Assembly (NCBI GenBank): GCA_027625145.1
Contig: JAQBXK010000008.1
Location: forward strand, 1-64,000
Length of the DNA: 64,000 bases
Reading direction: 5' to 3'
DNA from: Pseudomonadota bacterium
GTDB lineage: Bacteria; Pseudomonadota; Alphaproteobacteria; Puniceispirillales; Marisalimonadaceae
Each line of letters starts with the position of its first letter. Position 1 is the stretch's first letter. The position numbers and the translations under genes were made by a program. Shown here piece by piece: positions 49,884-59,612 of the stretch. The notes below the pieces were generated by a model. The model searched no databases and was not told the origin of the DNA. It saw only the letters and a program-made list of their open reading frames with translations.

Positions 49884-51049
49884 ACTTATCTTATAAAAAT
49901 AACTTAGGATTATACATACATTGGCCTTACTGTGAATCAAAATGTCCATATTGTGATTTCAATTCTCATAAGACTGAAAGTATCAACGAAGAGGATTGGA
50001 TCCAAGCTTACGTAAATCAATTACATACAATGAAAGAAATGCTTTTAAAGTATAATGTAAAATTCAATAAATTAAATACAATTTTTTTTGGTGGAGGTAC
50101 TCCATCTTTAATGCCTCTAAAAGTGATTGAAAAAATACTAAACACAGCAAATAAACTTTTTGACTTTGAAGAAAAAATTGAAATTACCTTAGAGGCAAAC
50201 CCAGGCTCATACGAAAGAGAAAAATTTTTAGATATTAATCAAATGGGTATAAATAGACTCTCATTAGGTGTTCAGTCTTTAAATGATACTAATTTAAATT
50301 TTCTTGGAAGAAAACATAATTATAAAGATGCAATTATTGCTTTAGAACTTGCTAAAAGAACTTTTAGTAACGTTTCAATTGATCTAATATATGGTTTAAA
50401 AAATCAAAAAATTAAAGAATGGGAAATAGAATTAAATTCTATAATAAAAAATTTTCAACCTAATCATATTTCTGTTTACCAACTTACCATTGAAGAAGGT
50501 ACAAAGTTTTATTCAGATTATAAAAAAGGACTATTAAAAATTATTGATGAAGATCTGTCTGCTGATTTCTATGATAACACTAATTCTTTATTAGAAAACT
50601 TTGATTATAAAAGATATGAAGTTTCTAATCACGCCAAAAATAATTTTGAATGTAGTCACAATTTAAATTACTGGAATTCTAATAATTGGATTGGTATAGG
50701 ACCAGGTGCTTATAGTAGGTTGTGGTCATCAAATAACAATAATAAACGATTTGAAATTGAAAATTATAAAAGTCCTAAATCTTGGTTATCCAAAAATATT
50801 CATAACGCAGAATTTAAAAAAATTAGTTTTATAGATAATTCTGAAACTAATATAGATATATTAATTATGGGATTAAGATTAAGTAAAGGAATAAAAATTA
50901 ATAAATTATTAGATAAAAAAATAATAAAAAATGAGAAAATTATAAATTTAATAAATGAAAAAATTATAAATATTAATACAGAAAGAATAAAAGTTAATAA
51001 GAATTATATGATTAAGTTAAATGCAATTCTTCAACAAATAATAAACTAA
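49880..51049 (+). CDS. hemW: HemW-type radical SAM heme chaperone
   Basis: This CPDH-like radical SAM protein was formerly annotated as oxygen-independent coproporphyrinogen oxidase. HemW is now seen as a heme chaperone. The CxxxCxxC cluster motif lies in IHWPYCESKCPYCDFN, followed by FFGGGTPSLM, GINRLSLGVQSLND and SNHAKNNFECSHNLNYW. At 389 residues it is full length. The start is TTG, overlapping the rdgB stop. The rph-rdgB-hemW order is common in Proteobacteria. Its 3' end overlaps that of the next gene. Confidence 0.94.
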   Translation: MNLSYKNNLGLYIHWPYCESKCPYCDFNSHKTESINEEDWIQAYVNQLHTMKEMLLKYNVKFNKLNTIFFGGGTPSLMPLKVIEKILNTANKLFDFEEKIEITLEANPGSYEREKFLDINQMGINRLSLGVQSLNDTNLNFLGRKHNYKDAIIALELAKRTFSNVSIDLIYGLKNQKIKEWEIELNSIIKNFQPNHISVYQLTIEEGTKFYSDYKKGLLKIIDEDLSADFYDNTNSLLENFDYKRYEVSNHAKNNFECSHNLNYWNSNNWIGIGPGAYSRLWSSNNNNKRFEIENYKSPKSWLSKNIHNAEFKKISFIDNSETNIDILIMGLRLSKGIKINKLLDKKIIKNEKIINLINEKIININTERIKVNKNYMIKLNAILQQIIN

Positions 51050-52515
51050 TTAATGTTATTACATTCTTTTATTTTTTTTACTTTTCCTAATTTATTTATT
51101 TCCATTACAGAAATTGGTTTTTGTACATAACCATTTGAACTAAATTTGAAACCCGTTGTCCATCCTTCAGAATTTTGTATTAATTTATTTTCATTTAAAT
51201 AATTAAATGCTATAAGGCTTGAATCAAAACCTATTCGAGAAAAAAAATCTTCGTCATCATTCCATGTTTCTTTCCAAATTAATTTAAAATCTTTTCTGTT
51301 TTTATTTATTAACTTCGGAAACCATGCTCCTTCTATCGAAGGTTCATTTATTATTTCCTTAACATTAAATATTTCTGTACCTAAAATTTGAATGCTTTTT
51401 TCATCTGGATTATAAAAAGCAAGCAAAGGAGAGATTTCTAGAATAAAATTTTTGCTGCCAGCTAACAAAATAGTTAGTGGGTTTTGTGTTTCATTAGATA
51501 CTAAAAAGTTTTTTAATTTAGAAGTAAGTTTAGATTTGTTATTGATTTCTTGATTTGATAATAGAAGTTCTTTAATAAAAATATTATTTTGTGTTTTTAA
51601 ATTATCTTTTGATCTATCTAAAATAATTTTGCCATATAAATTATTTGGAACAATTAAACCATAATTTTTATAACCTTTTTTTAATGCACATGAAATAACG
51701 CTATCTATTTGTTCTTCAGGAGAAAAACCTAATGACCAAATATTTTGTTCTATAAGAGATATATCATTAGTAAAAGTAAGCATTGGGATTGAGTTTTTCT
51801 TAGCGTAAGGTTTTATTTTTAAAACAGCCTCTCTTGTAAAAGGACCTAAAATGATATTGGGTTTAGTTTCATTAAATATTCTTTCTATTTCATTTAATAA
51901 ATAATTTTTACCTGTATCAAAATAGATTACTTTTATTTTATCTGACCCTAATTTTAAAATACTAAGATCTATTGCTTGCCTGATTTTATTTCCAAATTTT
52001 GCATAAGAACCTGTGAATGGTAAAAAAACTAATATATTTTCTACAGAATTTAAAATTGATTCTTTATTTATTTCTAATGAATAATCTATAGAATTATCAA
52101 AAGCATTATTGTCATTAACATTAAAATTTTGATTTTCTAAACTAGTATTACTATTAAGCATTTTAAAAACTGCATTGAGAGCATTTTTGGATTTTTGATT
52201 ATCAGTTTCTTTTCCAATTTCAGAACCTTGCAAAAGTCTTTCAGTACGAAATTCAAAAGTAACATTATTTTGATTTATAATTTTTTTATCGATTTTATCT
52301 AAAGGCTTCAAAATTTTTTGTTGTACTTTACTTATATAAATTTTTCTTTCATTTATTGGTTTAATTGTTTCTTTATTTTTTTTTAAAAGTTGTTTTGATA
52401 TACTATCATCTATAATTATCTTATTATGATTCTTATCAATTGAATTACATGAATTGATATATAAAATAACTCTAAATAAAATTATTAAATTATAATTTTT
52501 TTTAAATTTAAACAT
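51046..52515 (-). CDS. LpoA-like penicillin-binding-protein activator lipoprotein
   Basis: This is a predicted outer-membrane lipoprotein with a periplasmic-binding-protein fold. The N-terminal hydrophobic stretch ends in the lipobox YINSC. After a Lys/Asn-rich region the domain starts near residue 160 (ILVFLPFTGSYAKFGNKIRQAIDLSIL), with later segments NIILGPFTREAVLKIKPYAKKNSIPMLTFTND and WSLGFSPEEQIDSVI. This is the LppC/LpoA family, which stimulates peptidoglycan synthases in E. coli. It is divergent from rsmI, as is usual. Confidence 0.87.
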   Translation of the reverse strand: MFKFKKNYNLIILFRVILYINSCNSIDKNHNKIIIDDSISKQLLKKNKETIKPINERKIYISKVQQKILKPLDKIDKKIINQNNVTFEFRTERLLQGSEIGKETDNQKSKNALNAVFKMLNSNTSLENQNFNVNDNNAFDNSIDYSLEINKESILNSVENILVFLPFTGSYAKFGNKIRQAIDLSILKLGSDKIKVIYFDTGKNYLLNEIERIFNETKPNIILGPFTREAVLKIKPYAKKNSIPMLTFTNDISLIEQNIWSLGFSPEEQIDSVISCALKKGYKNYGLIVPNNLYGKIILDRSKDNLKTQNNIFIKELLLSNQEINNKSKLTSKLKNFLVSNETQNPLTILLAGSKNFILEISPLLAFYNPDEKSIQILGTEIFNVKEIINEPSIEGAWFPKLINKNRKDFKLIWKETWNDDEDFFSRIGFDSSLIAFNYLNENKLIQNSEGWTTGFKFSSNGYVQKPISVMEINKLGKVKKIKECNNIN

Positions 52516-52559
52516 GAATAACCAATTAGTATTTGAATAACTTTAATCAAGGTAATCTA

Positions 52560-53447
52560 TTGGAAAAATTAAGTAAAGAATATCTAAATTTACCAAATCA
52601 AACTGGATGCCTATACATAATTGCAACTCCAATTGGAAATGTTGATGACATAACTTTAAGAGCAATAAAGCTATTAGAAACAGTTGACTTTATTGTGTGT
52701 GAGGATACTAGAAAAACTAGTAAATTATTAGCTAGCTTAAACTTATCAAAGAAAATACTTATTTCTTACAATGACCATAACGCTAAAAAAAAAAGACCTT
52801 ATATTATAAATCAACTTTTACTTAATAAATCCTTTGGTATAGTAAGTGATGCTGGGACGCCTTTAATATCTGACCCTGGTTTTAAACTTGTCCAAGAATG
52901 TTATTTAAATAAAATAAAAGTTACGCACGCACCAGGTCCTTCTTCAATTATAAATGCTATAGTCTTATCTAATCTACCTTCTGATCAATTTTACTTTGGT
53001 GGATTTATTTCTTCCAATAAAATTGGAAAAGAAAAAAAAATTTTACTCTCAAAATATTATCAAATGACCGGAATATGGTTTGATACCTGTAATAGATTAT
53101 TACATACTTTAAAAACTATGTTTAAAATATACGGAAATCGAAACGTTTCTATTATGAGAGAATTAACAAAAACTTATGAAGAAGTAATTTTAAGTGATTT
53201 AGAAAAAATTCAAAGTATTATTACTAATCGTATAGAAAATAATATGCCTCTAAAAGGAGAAATAGTAATAGTAGTTGAAGGTTATAAATTCAATCAAGGT
53301 TTAAATATAGATGAAATTAAAAAGAATATTAATGAAAAACTTATTAATTTTTCTTTAAGAGATACTGTTAATATGGTTGTTTCTGAGACTGGATTATCAA
53401 AAAAAGTTATTTATAATGAGGCAATAAAGTTAAATGATAAAAAATAA
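52560..53447 (+). CDS. rsmI: 16S rRNA (cytidine-1402-2'-O)-methyltransferase RsmI
   Basis: This SPOUT-unrelated SAM enzyme (tetrapyrrole-methylase fold) methylates C1402 of 16S rRNA. Motifs are GCLYIIATPIGNVDDITLRA, DFIVCEDTRKTSKLL, SYNDHNAKKK and IVSDAGTPLISDPGFKLV. I chose the TTG at 52560 because AAGG (52549-52552) lies 7 nt upstream. A TTG at 52533 has no such site. The product is 295 residues. It leads toward a BON lipoprotein and gshB. The YraN gene often found after rsmI is missing. Confidence 0.95.
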   Translation: MEKLSKEYLNLPNQTGCLYIIATPIGNVDDITLRAIKLLETVDFIVCEDTRKTSKLLASLNLSKKILISYNDHNAKKKRPYIINQLLLNKSFGIVSDAGTPLISDPGFKLVQECYLNKIKVTHAPGPSSIINAIVLSNLPSDQFYFGGFISSNKIGKEKKILLSKYYQMTGIWFDTCNRLLHTLKTMFKIYGNRNVSIMRELTKTYEEVILSDLEKIQSIITNRIENNMPLKGEIVIVVEGYKFNQGLNIDEIKKNINEKLINFSLRDTVNMVVSETGLSKKVIYNEAIKLNDKK

Positions 53448-53513
53448 TTTAGAAAATAATAACTTTTTTTAATTTCATAATACATTATAATTAATTTTTA
53501 CTAGGATATTACA

Positions 53514-54089
53514 ATGATAAAATTTTCAATTACCATTCTATTTCTATTCATCTTTCAATCATGTGCTCCGGTAATTGGAGTTCTTGGGGTAACTTCAATA
53601 GGCTCTGCAACAAAAGAAAAAAGTTTAGGCAGTAGTATTAATGATGGAATAATACATACAAAAATTTTAAATAAAATTTACAAATTAAATCCTGTTTTAA
53701 GTGATAACATAAAAGTATCAGTTGATAATGGATCTGTTTTATTAACAGGAAAGATTAAAAAGCCTATAGATAAAATAAAAATAACCCAATTAATTTGGGA
53801 AATAAAAGGTGTAAAAGAAGTTAATAATGAGTTACAAATTACTGATTCCTCAAATATTAAAAATATAGCTAGAGATATTGCATCAGTAGCTGAAATTAGA
53901 GCTAGGATAATAACAGATGAAAGAATTAATAGCTTAAATTTTTCAATAGATGTTGTTAATGATATAGCTTATATTAGTGGTTTCTCAGAAAATAAAGAAG
54001 AAGTGAAATTAGTTACAGATCATGCAACTAAAGCAAGATTTGTGAAAGAAATATTTAATTATATTACTATTAATGATGACAACAGATGA
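53514..54089 (+). CDS. BON-domain lipoprotein (DolP/OsmY-like)
   Basis: This is a predicted outer-membrane lipoprotein with two BON domains. The signal MIKFSITILFLFIFQSC ends in a lipobox Cys17. BON 1 spans about residues 45-105 (ILNKIYKLNPVLSDNIKVSV, VLLTGKIKKP, WEIKGVKEVNNEL) and BON 2 about 115-190 (RIITDERINSLNFSIDVVNDIAYISG). The architecture matches DolP (YraP), an envelope integrity protein. DolP genes often lie near rsmI and yraN. It overlaps gshB by 4 bp (ATGA). Confidence 0.88.
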   Translation: MIKFSITILFLFIFQSCAPVIGVLGVTSIGSATKEKSLGSSINDGIIHTKILNKIYKLNPVLSDNIKVSVDNGSVLLTGKIKKPIDKIKITQLIWEIKGVKEVNNELQITDSSNIKNIARDIASVAEIRARIITDERINSLNFSIDVVNDIAYISGFSENKEEVKLVTDHATKARFVKEIFNYITINDDNR

Positions 54090-55039
54090 AAAAAAAATTA
54101 AAAATTGCTTTTCTAATGGACCCATTAGAAAATTTAGATTTAAAGGGTGATACTACTTTTGCTTTAGCTTACGAAGCTCAAAATAGAAATCATCAAATTA
54201 CTCATTTTAAACCTTCCGATTTAATTCTTAAATCTAATCAAGTTCTAGCTAATATTTGTAAAATTGAACTCTTTTCTAAAGATGGAATAGATAATTTTAA
54301 ATATAGCAATAGAAAATTAGAATTATTATCAAATTTTGATGTTGTAATGATGAGACAAGATCCACCTTTTGATTTATCATATATTACAGCCACTCACATA
54401 CTGGAAAAACTACCAAATAGTACCTTAGTAGTAAACAACCCTTATGAAGTTAGAAACGCTCCTGAAAAAATATTTGTTACAAATTTTTCTGAGCTAATGC
54501 CTAAGACATTAATTTCAAAAGACGTCAGTATTATTAAATCATTTAGGGATGAATTTAATGATATAATAATTAAACCTTTATATGGTAATGGAGGACAAGG
54601 AGTTTTTCATGTCCTTCCGGATGATGAAAATTTTAACTCAATACTAGAAATGTTCTTTAAACTAAGCAATGAACCACTTATGATACAAGAATATGTACCT
54701 GATGTAAGAAATGGTGATAAAAGAATTATTTTGTTAAACGGAGAAAGTGTTGGAGCAATAAATAGAATTCCCTCAAAAGGTGAAAGCAGGTCAAATATGC
54801 ATGTAGGAGGAAAGCCTGAAAAAACAACGTTAACTTCAAGGGATAAACTTATTTGTAAAACAATTTCTCAAGCCTTGAAAGATAAGGGATTAATTTTTGT
54901 TGGAATAGATATAATTGGTAATTATTTAACAGAAATTAATGTTACTTCGCCAACTGGAATAAGAGAAATAAAATCATATGATTCAATAGCTATTGAAGAA
55001 ATGTTTTGGGATTTCATTGAAAAAAAATTAGCTATTTAA
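54086..55039 (+). CDS. gshB: Glutathione synthetase
   Basis: GshB joins gamma-glutamylcysteine and glycine with ATP to form glutathione. The start KIAFLMDPLENLDLKGDTTFAL is family-specific, and the ATP-grasp fold shows IIKPLYGNGGQGVF, IQEYVPDVRNGDKRIILLNGE and the C-terminal FVGIDIIGNYLTEINVTSPTGIREI. The length is 317 residues. It is translationally coupled to the BON lipoprotein and its 3' end overlaps the convergent HIT gene by 12 bp. Confidence 0.97.
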   Translation: MKKKLKIAFLMDPLENLDLKGDTTFALAYEAQNRNHQITHFKPSDLILKSNQVLANICKIELFSKDGIDNFKYSNRKLELLSNFDVVMMRQDPPFDLSYITATHILEKLPNSTLVVNNPYEVRNAPEKIFVTNFSELMPKTLISKDVSIIKSFRDEFNDIIIKPLYGNGGQGVFHVLPDDENFNSILEMFFKLSNEPLMIQEYVPDVRNGDKRIILLNGESVGAINRIPSKGESRSNMHVGGKPEKTTLTSRDKLICKTISQALKDKGLIFVGIDIIGNYLTEINVTSPTGIREIKSYDSIAIEEMFWDFIEKKLAI

Positions 55040-55399
55040 TGTAATCATTCTTCCTAAATTTTTACCCCCTAATAAATGAATATGAAAATGCATAACATCT
55101 TGATTTCCATCTTTTCCAGAATTTGTAATTATTCTAAAACCTTTTTCTGTAATATTTTGTTTTTCAATAAGGTTGTTTACCAATTTCCAAAAATCTAATA
55201 TTTCTTTAGCTGATGCATTTTTATTAAAATCATATATATTTATATAAGGTTTTTTAGGAATAATTAAAATATGAATATGGCTTTGAGGATTAATATCTAG
55301 AAAAGCAAACGCGTTATCATTTTCATCTATTTTTGTACAACTTATTTCTGAGTTTAAAATTTTTGCAAATATATTATTTTGGTCATAATTTTTATTCAT
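55028..55399 (-). CDS. HIT-family nucleotide-binding protein
   Basis: This small histidine-triad protein probably acts as a purine nucleoside phosphoramidase. The HxHxH triad is in DVMHFHIHLLGGKNLG, and the start NIFAKILNSEISCTKIDENDNAFAFLDINPQSHIHILIIPK is typical of HinT. At 123 residues it is normal. It begins inside the end of hisE (8-bp overlap). A HIT gene after hisE is common in Alphaproteobacteria. Confidence 0.93.
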   Translation of the reverse strand: MNKNYDQNNIFAKILNSEISCTKIDENDNAFAFLDINPQSHIHILIIPKKPYINIYDFNKNASAKEILDFWKLVNNLIEKQNITEKGFRIITNSGKDGNQDVMHFHIHLLGGKNLGRMITLNS

Positions 55400-55718
55400 T
55401 TTCTAGGATCCTGCTTTTTTTTTCATCAATACCAGACATTAAAGTTCTTTTAGACAATTCTTCCCAAATCTCGTCAGGTTCCACACCTGAAGAGAGCCAA
55501 CAAACTAATAAATGATAAAGCAAATCAGAGGATTCATTAATAATCCCTGTTTTGTTATTATTAACTAAATCTATTATTAACTCAGATGATTCTTCACCAA
55601 TCTTCTTAGCTAACAAATTAGGATTACTTAGTAATTTTGCAGTATAAGACTTGTGCGTTTCAAAATTTTTTCTTTTCTTTAGATTTTTAAAAAGAGAGTT
55701 TAATATATGCTCTGTCAT
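55392..55718 (-). CDS. hisE: Phosphoribosyl-ATP pyrophosphatase HisE
   Basis: HisE performs the second step of histidine synthesis, cleaving PR-ATP to PR-AMP. The MazG-like fold shows SYTAKLLSNPNLLAKKIGEESSELIID with the metal-binding Glu residues and ESSDLLYHLLVCWLSSGVEPDEIWEEL. It is a stand-alone HisE of 108 residues, so HisI must be encoded elsewhere. It starts 1 bp after hisF stops. Confidence 0.95.
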   Translation of the reverse strand: MTEHILNSLFKNLKKRKNFETHKSYTAKLLSNPNLLAKKIGEESSELIIDLVNNNKTGIINESSDLLYHLLVCWLSSGVEPDEIWEELSKRTLMSGIDEKKSRILENE

Positions 55719-55719
55719 T

Positions 55720-56493
55720 TTAATCCTGACATTTTCTGACTAAGATACCATTTTTTTCCATCTCATCTTTTACAGATTTAATAGAATAAATTCCAAAATG
55801 AAAAATAGAAGCCGCTAACACAGCTGATGCTCCAGATTTTATTACAACTTCAACCATATCTTTAGGACTTCCTGCTCCACCTGATGCAATAACAGGAACA
55901 GAAACATTCTCTGAAATTATTTTGGTAAGTTTTAAGTTATAACCTTTTTTAGTTCCATCAGCACTCATTGAAGTTAATAAAATTTCGCCAGCACCTAAAT
56001 TAACACCTTTTTGTGCCCATAATAATGCATCAATACCAGTTTTATTTCTACCTCCGTGAGTTGTAATCTCATAACCACTATTCATTTTATCATTATTTTC
56101 TGCGTCTATAGCTAAAACAACACATTGATTTCCAAATTTATCTGCTGCTTGTTTTATTAAATCTGGATTTTTTACTGCCGATGAATTAATTGACACTTTG
56201 TCAGCTCCACAATTTAATAAATTTCTAAAATCTTTAATATCATTTACCCCACCACCTACAGTTAATGGTACAAAACATGAATCTGCTGTTTTTGAGATAA
56301 CTTCATAAATAGTTTTTCTTTTGTCATTTGTAGCTGATATATCTAAAAAACATATTTCATCAGCTCCTAAATCACTATATAATTTAGCCTGTTCAACAGG
56401 GTCACCTGCATCTTGTAAATTTACAAAATTTATACCTTTAACTGTTCTTCCATTATGAACATCCAAACAAGCAATAACTCTGGTAGAAAGCAT
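55720..56493 (-). CDS. hisF: Imidazole glycerol phosphate synthase subunit HisF
   Basis: HisF is the cyclase half of the HisF-HisH complex, using ammonia from HisH to form imidazole glycerol phosphate and AICAR. The catalytic Asp residues lie in [13 protein letters not shown] (near residue 11) and [10 protein letters not shown] (near 130). The phosphate sites VTVGGGVND and [11 protein letters not shown] are clear. The length is 257 residues. It is 2 bp from hisA. Confidence 0.97.
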   Translation of the reverse strand: MLSTRVIACLDVHNGRTVKGINFVNLQDAGDPVEQAKLYSDLGADEICFLDISATNDKRKTIYEVISKTADSCFVPLTVGGGVNDIKDFRNLLNCGADKVSINSSAVKNPDLIKQAADKFGNQCVVLAIDAENNDKMNSGYEITTHGGRNKTGIDALLWAQKGVNLGAGEILLTSMSADGTKKGYNLKLTKIISENVSVPVIASGGAGSPKDMVEVVIKSGASAVLAASIFHFGIYSIKSVKDEMEKNGILVRKCQD

Positions 56494-56495
56494 AA

Positions 56496-57245
56496 TTATA
56501 ATTCTTTTTTAATTAAATTTAAGGCTTCAGCAAACGTAAATTTCTTATCATAAAGGGCTCTTCCTATAATTACTCCTTCAATTCCATTAGAGAATTCTTT
56601 TCTTAATTGTAAAATTTCATTGAGAGAAAATATTCCTCCAGAAGCAATAACTGGAGATAGGATAGATTTTGCAAAATTTAACGTTTGCTTTAAATTAACA
56701 CCTTTTAAACTGCCATCTCTAGAAATATCTGTATAAATAACAGAATCTATTATATCTGGGTTAAATTTTTTTATTAAATCTACTGCCTTAACCTCAGATT
56801 GAGTTTGCCATCCATGAGAAGCAATCATACCATTTCTAACATCAGTACCTATAACTATTTTTTTAAAATATTTTTTATCTAAATTTATTATTAAATCTGG
56901 GTTTTCTAAAGCTACTGTTCCAAGAATAACTCTATCAATAGAGTTTTGTAACCAGAAGTCCATTTGGCTTAAATCTCTTATGCCACCTCCAATTTGGATT
57001 TTTATCTTGTTCTGCAACTTCTTTAGGATTTTTAATATAGCAGTTTTATTTATATTTTCTCCTCTAACCGCTCCATCAAGATCTACAATATGTAACCACT
57101 CCGCTCCTTGATCTAAAAACCACATTGCTTGATCTAATGGATTATCTCCATAGATAGTTTCTTTGCTCATATCACCAAATAAGAGGCGAACACATTTTCC
57201 ATTTTTAATATCAATCGCTGGATATAACGTAAAATTTTTATTCAT
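56496..57245 (-). CDS. hisA: ProFAR isomerase HisA
   Basis: HisA opens the sugar ring of ProFAR in histidine synthesis. The TIM-barrel catalytic Asp residues are in [14 protein letters not shown] (near residue 11) and [11 protein letters not shown] (near 135), with phosphate loops QIGGGIRDL and [10 protein letters not shown]. The length is 249 residues. It lies between a GNAT gene (1-bp gap) and hisF. Confidence 0.96.
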   Translation of the reverse strand: MNKNFTLYPAIDIKNGKCVRLLFGDMSKETIYGDNPLDQAMWFLDQGAEWLHIVDLDGAVRGENINKTAILKILKKLQNKIKIQIGGGIRDLSQMDFWLQNSIDRVILGTVALENPDLIINLDKKYFKKIVIGTDVRNGMIASHGWQTQSEVKAVDLIKKFNPDIIDSVIYTDISRDGSLKGVNLKQTLNFAKSILSPVIASGGIFSLNEILQLRKEFSNGIEGVIIGRALYDKKFTFAEALNLIKKEL

Positions 57246-57246
57246 T

Positions 57247-57792
57247 TCATAATTCTTTATAATAATAATGACCAGCTATATAATTTCCATTTACATAAGC
57301 AGATTTTGGGTTAGTGCCACACTTAATAAAACCTGCTTGTTCATATAGTTGTATTGCTCTTAATTGTGTTTCTCTTACTTCTAATGTAATTATCCTAAAA
57401 CCTTCACTTTTAGCTTTTACTCCAGCTTTTTCAAACACTGCTTTTGCTAAACCAAATCCCCTTGCCCAAGGTGCAAAAAAAAATGTACTTAATCCACATG
57501 AATGAGATTGTGCCTCATTATTTCTTGTTGGCTTTATTAATTGAGCTGATCCAGCTATAACACTATCCAATCTCCCAATTATTAACACTCTTTCAGGGAT
57601 AAGTAATACCCCTCGCCAATAATTCTCTAATGTTTTTACAGATGGTGTAGTAATCCAACCAAAACCTCCTCCTGCTGCAATAGCAACATCTGTTGCATCA
57701 CAAAGTTCTTGTAAATCTATTTTATTTAAGGTTGTACAAACTTCTGCTATTACTGTTGGTTTTGCTTTTTTTAATGGTGTTTTATTATCCAT
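57247..57792 (-). CDS. GNAT acetyltransferase inside the his operon
   Basis: This is a 181-residue GNAT-fold protein. The acetyl-CoA loop is in FFFAPWARGFGLAKAVFEK and motif B in IITLEVRETQLRAIQLYEQAGFIKCG. The N-terminal part (AEVCTTLNKIDLQELCDATDVA, FGWITTPSVKTLENYWRGVL) is family-specific. It is wedged between hisH (21 bp) and hisA (1 bp), so it should be co-transcribed with histidine biosynthesis. The substrate is unknown, and a role in histidine synthesis is not implied by sequence. Confidence 0.88.
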   Translation of the reverse strand: MDNKTPLKKAKPTVIAEVCTTLNKIDLQELCDATDVAIAAGGGFGWITTPSVKTLENYWRGVLLIPERVLIIGRLDSVIAGSAQLIKPTRNNEAQSHSCGLSTFFFAPWARGFGLAKAVFEKAGVKAKSEGFRIITLEVRETQLRAIQLYEQAGFIKCGTNPKSAYVNGNYIAGHYYYKEL

Positions 57793-57813
57793 TGTTAACT
57801 CTTTTTCATAAAA

Positions 57814-58473
57814 TTATGGTTTCCATTTTAGCCAATTAGTAATTAGTTTATGACCAGATTTACTGCTTTTTTCAGGATGAAATTGAACTCCCAAATAATT
57901 TTTTTGTCCTACTATTGCAGGTATTTTATGACTATAATATGTATCAGCTAATATTTGATCTTTTTTTAAAGTATTTAAATAATATGAATGTACAAAATAA
58001 AATTGTTCATCATTTAAAATGTTTTCTAGTACTGGATGTTTTTTATTATATATATTTAAATTGTTCCAGCCCATATGTGGAATCTTTAAATTTCTACCTA
58101 AGCTATCTTTACTTAAATAGTTTATTTTTTCTATATTTCCATCAATCCATTCTAAACCTGCTGTTTTCTCTTTTTCAAATCCTTGCTCTGCCATTAATTG
58201 CATTCCAACACAAATTCCAAGAAACGGAATACAATTTACAATAACTTTTTCTACCAACGTATCTATTAATCCTTCTATTTTTAATAAACCTTTTTTACAA
58301 TCAGCATATGCTCCAACTCCTGGTAATACTATATAATCAGCATCTTTAATTAAATTTAAATTATTGCTGACATAAACTTTGAAATTTAAATTATTATTAT
58401 TAATAGATGTCTTAAAAGCATTTTCAACAGATCTTAAGTTACCGGATCCATAATCAATTATTACTAAATTCAT
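57814..58473 (-). CDS. hisH: Imidazole glycerol phosphate synthase glutaminase subunit HisH
   Basis: HisH is a class I glutamine amidotransferase feeding ammonia to HisF. The nucleophile Cys is in PFLGICVGMQLMAEQG and the His-Glu pair in GVQFHPEKSSKSG. The start IIDYGSGNLRSVENAF is the HisH signature. The length is 219 residues. Start and stop are adjacent to hisB (no gap). Confidence 0.97.
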   Translation of the reverse strand: MNLVIIDYGSGNLRSVENAFKTSINNNNLNFKVYVSNNLNLIKDADYIVLPGVGAYADCKKGLLKIEGLIDTLVEKVIVNCIPFLGICVGMQLMAEQGFEKEKTAGLEWIDGNIEKINYLSKDSLGRNLKIPHMGWNNLNIYNKKHPVLENILNDEQFYFVHSYYLNTLKKDQILADTYYSHKIPAIVGQKNYLGVQFHPEKSSKSGHKLITNWLKWKP

Positions 58474-59094
58474 TCAATTACTTCCATTAAGAATTCCTTT
58501 TGTAGAAGGTATGTTTTCTGAATTATTTTCATCTATTTTAACTGCTTCTTTTAGTGAAATCGCCAGTGATTTAAAACATGACTCAATTATATGATGAGTA
58601 TTATTTCCATATAAATTTTCTATATGAAGAGTTATCCCTGCTGATTGTGAAAATGACTGAAAAAATTCTCTAAAAATTTCCGTTTCTATATTATTTATAG
58701 CTGTAGATGGAAGAAAAACCTTCCAAATTAACCATGGACGACCAGAAATGTCTATACAACATCTAGTTAAACATTCGTCCATTGGTAAATAACTATAGCT
58801 GTATCTCTTTATTCCCCTTTTCTCCCCTAAAGCTTTATCTATTGCTTTTCCTAATGCCCAACCTATATCTTCTACTGTGTGATGGGAATCAATGTGAAGA
58901 TCACCTTTACATATTAAATCAACATCAATTAGGCTATGCTTTGATAGTTGCTCTAACATATGATCAAAGAAAGGTAACCCTGTCTTAATATTGTTTTTAC
59001 CATTACCGTCTAAGTTTACTTTAACATTTATCTTTGTTTCATTAGTCTCTCTCTTAAGATCTGAAACCCTATTTTTAATATTTTTAGTTTTCAT
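58474..59094 (-). CDS. hisB: Imidazoleglycerol-phosphate dehydratase HisB
   Basis: HisB dehydrates imidazole glycerol phosphate. The manganese-binding motifs are DSHHTVEDIGWALG and NTHHIIESCFKSLA, and FFDHMLEQLSKHS is typical. At 206 residues this is the single-domain dehydratase, without the phosphatase domain fused in Enterobacteria. It is the first his gene of the run in this window. hisG, hisD, hisC and hisI are not here. Confidence 0.97.
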   Translation of the reverse strand: MKTKNIKNRVSDLKRETNETKINVKVNLDGNGKNNIKTGLPFFDHMLEQLSKHSLIDVDLICKGDLHIDSHHTVEDIGWALGKAIDKALGEKRGIKRYSYSYLPMDECLTRCCIDISGRPWLIWKVFLPSTAINNIETEIFREFFQSFSQSAGITLHIENLYGNNTHHIIESCFKSLAISLKEAVKIDENNSENIPSTKGILNGSN

Positions 59095-59118
59095 TATATT
59101 TCCAATAATTTTATTTTT

Positions 59119-59607
59119 TTATATTGAAGCTTTATTTTTATTTTTAATTCTTATAATTAACGCCCCTTCTCCTCCAAAAGATCTTGGTGCACTTGTGCAA
59201 CTTATTATAAAATTTTTAATTTCATTTTCATTTATCCAAAGAGGAACTTCTTTTTTAAGTAATCCTGTTTTATTCAATCCTTTTCCAGTAATAACTAAAA
59301 GATTTCTTCTTTCATTATTATAAGAATCAATTATATAACTTTTTAATTTACTTTTTGCTTCTAAAAGACTATGCCCATGTAAGTCAATTTGTGAATCTGG
59401 TCCAACTTTACCTTTTTTCATTAGTTTCAAAAATTTATTAAAATTTTTTCTATAAATATATTTTTTATTATCAACTATATTTACTTTTTTATTAGTTTTT
59501 ATTTTTATTTGATCTAATTCTTTTTTTTTTATATTTATAATAGTTTTACTTATATAAGATGTATATTTTTCCCATATTTCTTTATCTTTTTTGGATAAAA
59601 AATCCAT
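59119..59607 (-). CDS. Smr/MutS2-type domain protein
   Basis: This 162-residue protein has a C-terminal Smr domain: QIDLHGHSLLEAKSKLKSYI, the loop LLVITGKGLNKTGLLKKEVPLWI and RSFGGEGALIIRIK. A basic N-terminal part of about 75 residues precedes it. Smr domains are nucleases or nucleic-acid binders, and this short form lies beside secB/timA in many Alphaproteobacteria. The mltA transglycosylase gene that commonly sits between it and the Tim44-like gene is absent. Confidence 0.88.
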   Translation of the reverse strand: MDFLSKKDKEIWEKYTSYISKTIINIKKKELDQIKIKTNKKVNIVDNKKYIYRKNFNKFLKLMKKGKVGPDSQIDLHGHSLLEAKSKLKSYIIDSYNNERRNLLVITGKGLNKTGLLKKEVPLWINENEIKNFIISCTSAPRSFGGEGALIIRIKNKNKASI

Positions 59608-59612
59608 TTGTT

